In this document: in pieces, positions 1 through 5,466 of the stretch | How the letters are laid out: the number at the start of each line of letters is the position of its first letter | Position numbering within the stretch: position 1 is the stretch's first letter | DNA from: Chitinophagaceae bacterium | GTDB lineage: Bacteria > Bacteroidota > Bacteroidia > Chitinophagales > Chitinophagaceae | Length of the DNA stretch: 6,763 nucleotides | Assembly (NCBI GenBank): GCA_003151295.1 | Contig: PLXD01000605.1 | Coordinates: 1 to 6,763, forward strand | Direction: 5' to 3' | Notes under the pieces: model-generated | Told to the model about the DNA's origin: nothing | Database searches by the model: none | What the model saw: only the letters and a program-made list of their open reading frames with translations | Translations under genes and position numbers: made by a program

Positions 1-1
1 G

Positions 2-1078
2 GGCAGGCTGGTATTCTACAACGCCTACCTGCCGGAAATAGCCGCACCGCAAGACCAGGACCGGGTCAGCGCCAAGGGATATGCTTACGGGTATGTCGGA
101 AGCGTGCTGTTGCAGCTCATCGGGTTTGTCCTGTTGCTGGTAATGCCGCAGAATCAATTTTTTGCCCTACGCCTTAATTTTTTGATGGTGGGGTTGTGGT
201 GGGCAGGTTTTGCCCAGATCACATTTGCCGTTTTGCCGAAGATCAACCGGACTGACCTGAAAAAAGTGAATGTGTTCACCGATGGGTTTGCTGAAGTGAA
301 GAAAGTGTTCAACGAAATAAAGCAGATGCCCGTGCTGAAGAAGTTCCTACGCGGGTTCTTTTTCTACAGTATGGGAGTGCAGACCGTGATGCTGGCGGCT
401 TCCCTGTTCGGCAGCAAGTTGCTGCACCTGGAAGATACCAAGCTGATCGTCACAATAGTTGCAATCCAACTGGTGGCCGTCGCCGGGGCCATTGTCATGA
501 GCCGCCTTTCCGGGCGTTATGGAAACATCAGGGTATTGATGGGCGTGGTCGTGTTCTGGATATTCATCTGTGTGGCTGCCTATGAAACAGCCAATTTTGC
601 CGACCGGCTAAGACCTTATTATGACCGGATCGAGGTTTTGAAGGAACAGAAGGAAGCGCTGGAGGCCCGGCAACCTACTGTCTCTTATGAGACGCAGCTG
701 GGTAAAACAGAGGCGGAGCTCGTTCTTCTAAAGCTGGATCTTGCCCCGCGGCAGGCCCCGATTGAATATTCTTTCTATGCGCTGGCACTGGCGGTAGGAC
801 TGGTAATGGGAGGCATACAATCCCTGAGCCGGTCGACCTATTCCAAGCTCATGCCGGAGACAAAGGACACGGCTTCCTATTTCAGTTATTTTGACCTCAC
901 CGAGAAGATTGCCATCGTGATCGGAATGTTCTGCTTTGGCTTCATAGACGACATGACGCATAGCATGAAGAATTCCATTATATCTTTGACGATCTTTTTT
1001 GTGATCGGCCTGATCTGGCTTTATTCCGCCCTTCAGAAGCAAAAACAGGCTGCTGATAGTGGCCTTTCGCAAACTTAA
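2..1078 (+). CDS. UMF1-family MFS transporter (Atg22-like), 5'-truncated
   Basis: The reading frame is open from the window edge to TAA at 1076-1078, giving 358 visible residues; the N-terminal third or so is outside the window. The GTG at 104 is not the start, because coding continues upstream with a family-typical YNAYLPEIA stretch and SAKGYAYGYVGS. Several hydrophobic segments are visible, for example around 104-160, 380-490, 530-590, 765-800 and 900-960. The strongest family signal is GGIQSLSRSTYSK followed by PETKDTASYFSYFDLTEKIAIVIG (about 815-930), the conserved block of UMF1/Atg22-like MFS permeases. The role is presumably inner-membrane transport or efflux; the substrate cannot be read from sequence. 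An unusual hydrophilic, charged, heptad-like stretch lies at about 593-766 between two membrane helices. The MBL hydrolase gene follows after 12 bp on the same strand, so co-transcription is likely. Confidence 0.85.
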   Translation, partial: GRLVFYNAYLPEIAAPQDQDRVSAKGYAYGYVGSVLLQLIGFVLLLVMPQNQFFALRLNFLMVGLWWAGFAQITFAVLPKINRTDLKKVNVFTDGFAEVKKVFNEIKQMPVLKKFLRGFFFYSMGVQTVMLAASLFGSKLLHLEDTKLIVTIVAIQLVAVAGAIVMSRLSGRYGNIRVLMGVVVFWIFICVAAYETANFADRLRPYYDRIEVLKEQKEALEARQPTVSYETQLGKTEAELVLLKLDLAPRQAPIEYSFYALALAVGLVMGGIQSLSRSTYSKLMPETKDTASYFSYFDLTEKIAIVIGMFCFGFIDDMTHSMKNSIISLTIFFVIGLIWLYSALQKQKQAADSGLSQT

Positions 1079-1090
1079 AAATGGTAAAAA

Positions 1091-1966
1091 ATGCAACTTT
1101 ACACGATAGATACGGGCTTTTTCAAACTGGACGGAGGCGCGATGTTCGGCATCGTGCCCAAAAGCATCTGGAACAGGTCCAACCCAGCCGATGAGAACAA
1201 TCTTTGCTCCTGGGCCATGCGTTGCCTGCTGATCGAGGATGCGGGGCGGCTGATCCTGGTGGACAACGGCATCGGGAACAAACAAGATGCTAAATTCCTG
1301 GGCCATTATTATCTGCATGGAGAGGCTACCCTGGATAAGTCCCTGGCGGCACATGGCTTTCACCGCGACGATATCACGGATGTATTCCTGACCCACCTGC
1401 ATTTCGATCATTGCGGGGGCAGTATTGTGCGTGAGGGAGAGCGGCTGATACCGGCCTTTAAGAATGCGGTCTACTGGAGCAATGAACGTCACTGGCAATG
1501 GGCCGCCGAGCCGAATGAAAGGGAGAAAGCCTCCTTTTTAAAAGAGAATATTGCGCCGATTCGGGAGAGTGGACAATTACAGTTTATTCCCGTAGCAGCC
1601 TCTGACCAAACCCAACCATCCCCGGCCGGGCCCGTGCCATGGAAGTGCCTACCCGGCTTATCGATCCGGTATGCTTATGGTCATACAGATGCCATGATGC
1701 TGCCCCAATTGCAATACAAGGATCGGACGATCGTCTATATGGCCGACTTGTTGCCTTCTACGGGGCATCTCCCCATCCCCTATGTGATGGCTTATGATAT
1801 GTTCCCGCTGAAGACCCTGCAGGAGAAAAAATCCTTCCTCGAAGAAGCCTTGAAGGGGAATTATGTCCTTTTCTTCGAACATGATCCGGAAAACGAATGC
1901 TGCGACCTCCAATTGACGGAGAAGGGAATACGTGCCGGACGCACTTTTAAACTAAGAGATTTGTAA
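1091..1966 (+). CDS. MBL-fold metallo-hydrolase
   Basis: This is a 291-residue cytoplasmic-type protein with no signal peptide. The metal-binding signature of the metallo-beta-lactamase superfamily is complete: THLHFDH supplies His102, His104, Asp106 and His107, followed by His198 (GHTD), Asp219 (MADL) and His264 (EHDP). This arrangement fits a di-metal hydrolase of the lactonase/YtnP-like branch, but substrates vary widely in the superfamily and no specific reaction can be assigned. The N-terminal part (DGGAMFGIVPKSIW, then NPADENN) resembles a conserved Bacteroidota group of such hydrolases, recalled rather than searched. A Pro-rich insert (about residues 171-186) lies just before the strand leading to His198. 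The ATG at 1091 has an A-rich upstream region and no Shine-Dalgarno; it is preferred because MQLYTIDTGFFKLDGG begins the first beta strands of the fold. The gene probably shares a transcript with the upstream transporter. Confidence 0.88.
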   Translation: MQLYTIDTGFFKLDGGAMFGIVPKSIWNRSNPADENNLCSWAMRCLLIEDAGRLILVDNGIGNKQDAKFLGHYYLHGEATLDKSLAAHGFHRDDITDVFLTHLHFDHCGGSIVREGERLIPAFKNAVYWSNERHWQWAAEPNEREKASFLKENIAPIRESGQLQFIPVAASDQTQPSPAGPVPWKCLPGLSIRYAYGHTDAMMLPQLQYKDRTIVYMADLLPSTGHLPIPYVMAYDMFPLKTLQEKKSFLEEALKGNYVLFFEHDPENECCDLQLTEKGIRAGRTFKLRDL

Positions 1967-2000
1967 GGATTTACACGCTCCGCGGCTTGAAAAACAAACC

Positions 2001-2834
2001 CTATAGATCTAAAAGGGAACTAAGCGGATAACGCAGATTACGGTAATTAATCATATCTATTTTTACACTTCCCACACTGATTGGACTCTCGATCCTCAGT
2101 GGAATATGATTCGCGTCATCACTGACCCAGACCGTCATCTTTTCGCCGCCCTGGAAGATCGTTCCCTTGATCAGCAGGGGCTTGAATTTGATCGCACGGA
2201 ACTTACCATATTTTGTCCTTATATTCTCCTTGCCCAGGTAACGGATATAAATACTATAGCGGGTATTATCCAGGAATAGGGAGAAGGGGATCTTATCACC
2301 CGGCTTAAGCGCGTTAAAATCTACATTCCGGGCATAGAAGACGGAGCTGACCACATCCTGGACACAGGCCGGGACCTGGAATACGCCATCGGTCGTAACG
2401 GCTGTATTCGCAATCTTGTTGAAGGTTACGTTCTCATACTTCTTATATCCTCCTTCATTCATATTACGAATGAATTTAAGGGGCTGCATAGTGGCCGTAT
2501 CTATATTTGTTTCATACCGGTCCCGAACTTTAAAGAAATTATCGTAGAAACTATAGGTCTTGCCTTCACCGACGACATGATAGACGGGCCGTCCGTTAAC
2601 ACGGTCCAGCACGGTGTTAAAATTCGCTTCGCCTGCGGCAAAATAGGCGCCGGCAAGGGTATAAAAGACCTTTAGCGTGACCGTCTCGCCCGCCTGGAAA
2701 GAAGTATTGCGGATACCGCAGAATTCATCGAGCGGCTGGGAAAGGATATTGTTACCGCAGAATTCATCGCCTGCCCGCAAGGGGAAGGAAAGACCCGTTA
2801 AAAGCAGGGTACAGATGGTAGCGAATACTTTCAT
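2001..2834 (-). CDS. Secreted DUF3108-domain protein
   Basis: This 277-residue protein begins with a plausible Sec signal peptide (MKVF, hydrophobic core to about residue 17, then SFPLRAG, cleavage near 21-22). No lipobox is seen, so a periplasmic or outer-membrane-associated location is inferred. The body reads as a DUF3108 protein: NTSFQAGETVTLKVFY, an AAGEANF strand, VVGEGKTYSFYDNFFKVRDRYET (about 87-109), FIRNMNEGGYKKYE, and a C-terminal KFKPLLIKG / TVWVSDDANHIPLRIE section. The biochemical role of the family is not established. Residues 23-27 and 36-40 both read DEFCG, produced by an in-frame 39-bp-period duplication; each copy carries a Cys. The ATG overlaps the TGA of the upstream flippase-like gene (ATGA, 2834-2831), which predicts translational coupling and a shared function. 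The 3' end converges on the MBL gene with 34 bp between stop codons. Confidence 0.82.
   Translation of the reverse strand: MKVFATICTLLLTGLSFPLRAGDEFCGNNILSQPLDEFCGIRNTSFQAGETVTLKVFYTLAGAYFAAGEANFNTVLDRVNGRPVYHVVGEGKTYSFYDNFFKVRDRYETNIDTATMQPLKFIRNMNEGGYKKYENVTFNKIANTAVTTDGVFQVPACVQDVVSSVFYARNVDFNALKPGDKIPFSLFLDNTRYSIYIRYLGKENIRTKYGKFRAIKFKPLLIKGTIFQGGEKMTVWVSDDANHIPLRIESPISVGSVKIDMINYRNLRYPLSSLLDL
2714..2769 (-). repeat. 17-bp direct repeat, 39-bp period, inside the DUF3108 gene
   Basis: The + strand string taccgcagaattcatcg occurs perfectly at 2714-2730 and again at 2753-2769. The 39-bp period is exactly 13 codons, so the DUF3108 frame is kept and DEFCG is encoded twice, at residues 23-27 and 36-40 just after the predicted signal peptide. 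The 22 bases between copies are not visibly alike. This looks like a small in-frame tandem duplication in which only the repeated core stayed conserved. Confidence 0.8.
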
Positions 2835-3802
2835 TTATTTTTGAATAGTTTAATGCTTAAAATTAACAAACTTCCCGCTAAAGCCGGAATGATCAGGTTA
2901 ATAAGCCAAATACCGAAGGCAGTGGCAAATATACCCACCGTGTTGACGCTAAAAAGCTCCATGATCTGAATGCTTGCCTCCCAACGCAATCCCAATTCCG
3001 TCAAAAAAGTAAAGGTAGGAACAACAGCCATTACTAAAAAAACAACGCTCATGCCGCCCCATGCCTGCGACCCGGTCAGACCCACTCCGAATACGGAGAA
3101 CAGTAACTGATACTGGAGCATGAATACCGTGTACCGCAAGAAAGATAGGAACAAAATACGCATTAAGATGTTCGCCTGGAACCCTTCCGGCATCTTTATA
3201 TATTTTTTATATTTTCCCCAGGCGGGAACTTTATTCAACAATCCGACCAACCAGGATAGCCGAAAATAAATAATTGTTAAACTTGACAGTAACCCGATAA
3301 CGATGAATAAGAGCGCATATAGCCAGTGAAAATCATACAATTGCCGGTGAAGATAGAAGATACCTGCCAGGCCTCCTGCGAGGGTAACCAGGAGTTGAGC
3401 GATACTGCCTATAATAGTGAGGGATATCGCCCTAAGACGTGCTCCTTCATGGATATAAAGGATACGGCCCAGGTATTCCCCCATCCGGTTGGGCGTGAAA
3501 GAAGCCATGGTAGTGCCGGTCAGAACGGCCTTAAACGCGTTCATAAATGGCACCCGCTCGACGGAACGGATGGCCAGTTGCCATTTCCTGGCTTCGATAC
3601 CCCAGTTCAGGGGCATGAGCAGCACCACAACCCCGATTTCCCATTTCCTGGGCCCGGCAAGGGCATTTTTGATCTGTTTCAGGGATTGAAGCCAGTCGGG
3701 CTGCCCGCTCACCTGATGGTAGATCGAATAAGCCAGTAGCAGGAGTACCAGGGGGCCCAGGAAGTATCTAATTATTATTTTGATATTTTTGTTCAGTAAC
3801 AT
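2831..3802 (-). CDS. Flippase-like integral membrane protein (LPG synthase TM-domain family)
   Basis: The protein has 323 residues and about seven or eight hydrophobic segments (roughly 11-29, 55-68, 88-101, 126-150, 158-180, 212-238, 249-268 and 290-317), so it is a polytopic inner-membrane protein. The SFTPNRMGEYLGR motif at 101-113 matches the conserved P-x-R-x-G-E core of the lysylphosphatidylglycerol synthase TM domain / UPF0104 group (PF03706 type). The length corresponds to the membrane domain alone, without the cytosolic aminoacyl-transferase domain of MprF, so this is not an MprF. Some relatives are proposed lipid or polyprenyl-linked substrate flippases; the substrate here is unknown. 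The ATG at 3802 gives a sensible N-terminus (short basic segment, then the first helix) and an in-frame stop lies about 30 bases upstream. It is the first gene of a two-gene operon with the DUF3108 protein and is divergent from ruvC. Confidence 0.82.
   Translation of the reverse strand: MLLNKNIKIIIRYFLGPLVLLLLAYSIYHQVSGQPDWLQSLKQIKNALAGPRKWEIGVVVLLMPLNWGIEARKWQLAIRSVERVPFMNAFKAVLTGTTMASFTPNRMGEYLGRILYIHEGARLRAISLTIIGSIAQLLVTLAGGLAGIFYLHRQLYDFHWLYALLFIVIGLLSSLTIIYFRLSWLVGLLNKVPAWGKYKKYIKMPEGFQANILMRILFLSFLRYTVFMLQYQLLFSVFGVGLTGSQAWGGMSVVFLVMAVVPTFTFLTELGLRWEASIQIMELFSVNTVGIFATAFGIWLINLIIPALAGSLLILSIKLFKNK
3784..3791 (+). promoter_or_regulatory. Possible -7 element for ruvC
   Basis: The plus strand reads TATTTTTG, a TAnnTTTG match about 93 bases upstream of the ruvC GTG. 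It lies within the first codons of the oppositely oriented flippase-like gene, so the divergent transcripts would overlap if it is used. No -33 TTTG is seen at suitable spacing. Such strings arise easily in AT-rich DNA, so this is a weak call. Confidence 0.22.
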
Positions 3803-3866
3803 ATATATCCAGGCGACACTTTTAACTCAATAACGCGAACTTGCAGACAATAAAACGATCTTGCAT

Positions 3867-3874
3867 CAAAAATA
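3867..3874 (-). promoter_or_regulatory. Possible -7 element for the flippase-like/DUF3108 operon
   Basis: The minus strand reads TATTTTTG here, matching the Bacteroidota -7 consensus TAnnTTTG, about 65 bases before the flippase-like start codon. No TTTG -33 element was found at the usual spacing (one at 3890-3887 is only 12 bases away), so support is limited to the -7 match and the divergent intergenic position. Confidence 0.3.
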
Positions 3875-3883
3875 GTCCTCCTA

Positions 3884-4477
3884 GTGCAAAAGCATTCTAA
3901 AATAATTTTAGGGATTGACCCGGGAACCCTGGCAATGGGCTTTAGCTTATTGGCGATCGACGGGAGTACCCTGCTGCTACTGGAAATGGGAGTATTGAAA
4001 TTATCCGCCCGCAAGGATCCCTATGAAAGGCTGGGACTGATCCATAAGAAAATACAGGAACTGATAGGCCATTACCATCCCCATGACTTCGCGATCGAAG
4101 CCCCTTTCTTCGGAAAAAATGTGCAGAGTATGCTTAAACTGGGGCGAGCCCAGGGAGTAGCCATCGCAGTAGCCATGCACGCAAGCATTCCGGTGACCGA
4201 ATATTCCCCGAAAAAAGTTAAGCAGTCCATTACTGGCAATGGCAATGCCGACAAGCAGCAAGTTTGGAAAATGCTGCAACAGATCCTGCAAATTCAGCAT
4301 ATCGACCAATACCCGCAATACGATGCTTCGGATGCCCTGGCTGTAGCGGTATGCCACCATTTTCAGGAAAGATCACTATCGGGAGCAACCGGGAACTCAT
4401 CGGGGAAGGCTGCCGGAAAAAAGAAAGGATGGGAGGATTTCATCAGGCAAAACCCAGGAAAGGTCCGTACCCGATAG
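3884..4477 (+). CDS. ruvC: Crossover junction endodeoxyribonuclease RuvC
   Basis: RuvC is the resolvase that cuts Holliday junctions during recombinational repair, together with the RuvAB branch-migration motor. The 197-residue product has the four acidic metal ligands of the RNase H-like fold: Asp12 in GIDPGT, Glu72 in AIEAPFF, and Asp147/Asp150 in YDASDALAVAV, corresponding to Asp7, Glu66, Asp138 and Asp141 of E. coli RuvC. Family-typical FFGKNVQSMLKLGRAQG and YSPKKVKQSITGNGNADKQQV blocks lie between them. The start is a GTG: an in-frame TAA sits at 3851-3853 and no ATG lies between it and the conserved N-terminus. No Shine-Dalgarno is visible. After the catalytic core there is a Ser/Gly/Lys-rich low-complexity linker (about 164-182) and a terminal GWEDFIRQNP segment, an extension I associate with Bacteroidota RuvC. 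No ruvA or ruvB is in the window. Confidence 0.95.
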   Translation: MQKHSKIILGIDPGTLAMGFSLLAIDGSTLLLLEMGVLKLSARKDPYERLGLIHKKIQELIGHYHPHDFAIEAPFFGKNVQSMLKLGRAQGVAIAVAMHASIPVTEYSPKKVKQSITGNGNADKQQVWKMLQQILQIQHIDQYPQYDASDALAVAVCHHFQERSLSGATGNSSGKAAGKKKGWEDFIRQNPGKVRTR

Positions 4478-4530
4478 TTTCACTGGTACTAAAAGAATCA
4501 AAATAAACGTTAATCATATATCTAAAATTT

Positions 4531-4537
4531 AAAGGGG
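4531..4537 (+). promoter_or_regulatory. Shine-Dalgarno-like site of the FabG-like gene
   Basis: AAAGGGG sits six bases before the ATG at 4544. It is the only purine-rich GG-containing site at a normal distance from any predicted start here; the other starts have A/T-rich leaders without one. It supports the chosen start and suggests this gene may begin its own, comparatively well-translated unit. Confidence 0.45.
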
Positions 4538-4543
4538 TTACCA

Positions 4544-5272
4544 ATGAAATGTTCACTAGTCACCGGGGGGTCAAGAGGGATCGGCAGGGCAATCTGTATT
4601 AAAATGGCACAAATGGGCTATTATGTCCTGATCAATTATAAATCGAATGTGGAAGAAGCGGAAAAAACGCTAACGCAAATAAGGCAGGAAGGGGGGAATG
4701 GGGAATTAATACGGTTCGATGTTTCCGCTAAAGAAGACATCCAGCGATCTCTCGGCGGCTGGATAAAGACGAACGAAGATAAATACATTGAGGTACTGGT
4801 AAACAACGCCGGAATTAAAGAGGATGCCCTGATGATGTGGATGAATGACGAACAATGGGAAAATGTCATAAGAACCAGCCTGGATGGATTTTTCTATGTT
4901 ACCCGCCTGGTATTAAACGGTATGCTGCTTAAAAAATACGGAAGGATCATCAATATCGCCTCCCTTTCCGGTCTGAAAGGGTTGCCGGGGCAAACCAATT
5001 ACTCAGCGGCCAAGGCCGGTGTGATCGGCGCCACAAAAGCGCTGGCCCAAGAAGTAGGCAGGCGGGGAATTACAGTGAATGCCGTAGCCCCGGGATTTAT
5101 TAAAACGGATATGATCGAAGGGCTGGATGAAAAAACACTGCAAAAAATGATACCGGTCAACCGGTTTGGCCTGCCGGAAGAAGTGGCGCATGCAGTAGGC
5201 TTCCTGGCTTCAAAGGAAGCGGCTTATATTACAGCAGAAGTACTATCCATTAATGGCGGCCTTTATTCATAA
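4544..5272 (+). CDS. FabG-like 3-oxoacyl-ACP reductase (SDR family)
   Basis: This is a classical short-chain dehydrogenase/reductase of 242 residues, the usual FabG length. TGGSRGIG (7-14) is the dinucleotide-binding loop, Asp59 in FDVS and NNAG (87-90) complete the Rossmann signals, and Ser140, Tyr153 and Lys157 (NYSAAK) are the catalytic triad. PGFIKTDM (183-190) and the C-terminal INGGLYS fit FabG. It should reduce a 3-oxoacyl-ACP to 3-hydroxyacyl-ACP with NADPH. The fourth tetrad residue, the Asn of the family's T-N-L motif, reads Ser112 (TSLDGFF, codon AGC at 4877-4879), so activity should be tested rather than assumed. The ATG is preceded by a purine-rich AAAGGGG. A FabB-like ketosynthase and an ACP follow on the same strand, which suggests a specialised fatty-acid or polyene pathway rather than housekeeping fabG; the symbol is therefore left blank. 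Confidence 0.9.
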   Translation: MKCSLVTGGSRGIGRAICIKMAQMGYYVLINYKSNVEEAEKTLTQIRQEGGNGELIRFDVSAKEDIQRSLGGWIKTNEDKYIEVLVNNAGIKEDALMMWMNDEQWENVIRTSLDGFFYVTRLVLNGMLLKKYGRIINIASLSGLKGLPGQTNYSAAKAGVIGATKALAQEVGRRGITVNAVAPGFIKTDMIEGLDEKTLQKMIPVNRFGLPEEVAHAVGFLASKEAAYITAEVLSINGGLYS

Positions 5273-5408
5273 AGTCGTCTGAAAATCCGGCTTATTTTTA
5301 ATAAAAAGTTAATACTCAATTCATGCGCGTTAGCGCTATTTTGCATCTTTCCTGTGGAAAAAACGCCCCAACCTCATGCTGAAAACAATAAAAGTGCCGG
5401 AATTAAGT

Positions 5409-5435
5409 TATTTTTGTTTTTTCAAAATATTTTTG
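5409..5435 (+). promoter_or_regulatory. Two tandem TATTTTTG promoter-like elements before the ketosynthase
   Basis: TATTTTTG occurs at 5409-5416 and again at 5428-5435, 19 bases apart, both matching the Bacteroidota -7 consensus TAnnTTTG. The downstream copy lies 31 bases before the ketosynthase ATG and overlaps a small inverted repeat, CAAAA-TAT-TTTTG, at 5423-5435. The region falls in a 194-bp gap after the FabG-like gene, which argues that ketosynthase and ACP start a separate transcript. No well-spaced -33 TTTG was found. Confidence 0.38.
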
Positions 5436-5466
5436 TTATTTATGTACGTTAAGATTGTTTACGGAT

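Noticed and set aside
728..1498. 256-codon open frame on the minus strand across the transporter/MBL boundary
   Set aside because: It is antisense to two well-supported genes, spans their junction, has no recognisable domain and reads as a shadow frame.
1962..1975. TGTAA-GGAT-TTACA inverted repeat at the end of the MBL gene as a terminator between convergent genes
   Set aside because: A five-pair AT-rich stem without a following U-tract is too weak to call.
3326..3739. 137-codon open frame on the plus strand inside the flippase-like gene
   Set aside because: It is antisense to a convincing membrane-protein gene and its translation shows no family motif.
2831..3802. Membrane protein as MprF (lysylphosphatidylglycerol synthase)
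   Set aside because: Only the membrane domain is present; the aminoacyl-transferase domain that makes lysyl-PG is missing.
4001..4360. 119-codon open frame on the minus strand inside ruvC
   Set aside because: It is antisense to all four RuvC catalytic regions and has no independent support.
5325..5336. GCGC-GTTA-GCGC hairpin followed by TATTTTGC as a terminator for the reductase gene
   Set aside because: The stem is only four base pairs and the T-run is short and interrupted.
5323..5382. 19-codon ORF (MRVSAILHLSCGKNAPTSC) between the reductase and the ketosynthase
   Set aside because: It has no Shine-Dalgarno or coding signal and is a length expected by chance.
5455..5466. TTG at 5455 as the ketosynthase start, adding MFTD
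   Set aside because: The ATG at 5467 gives the standard MNRVVITGMG N-terminus, and the extra residues match nothing in the family.
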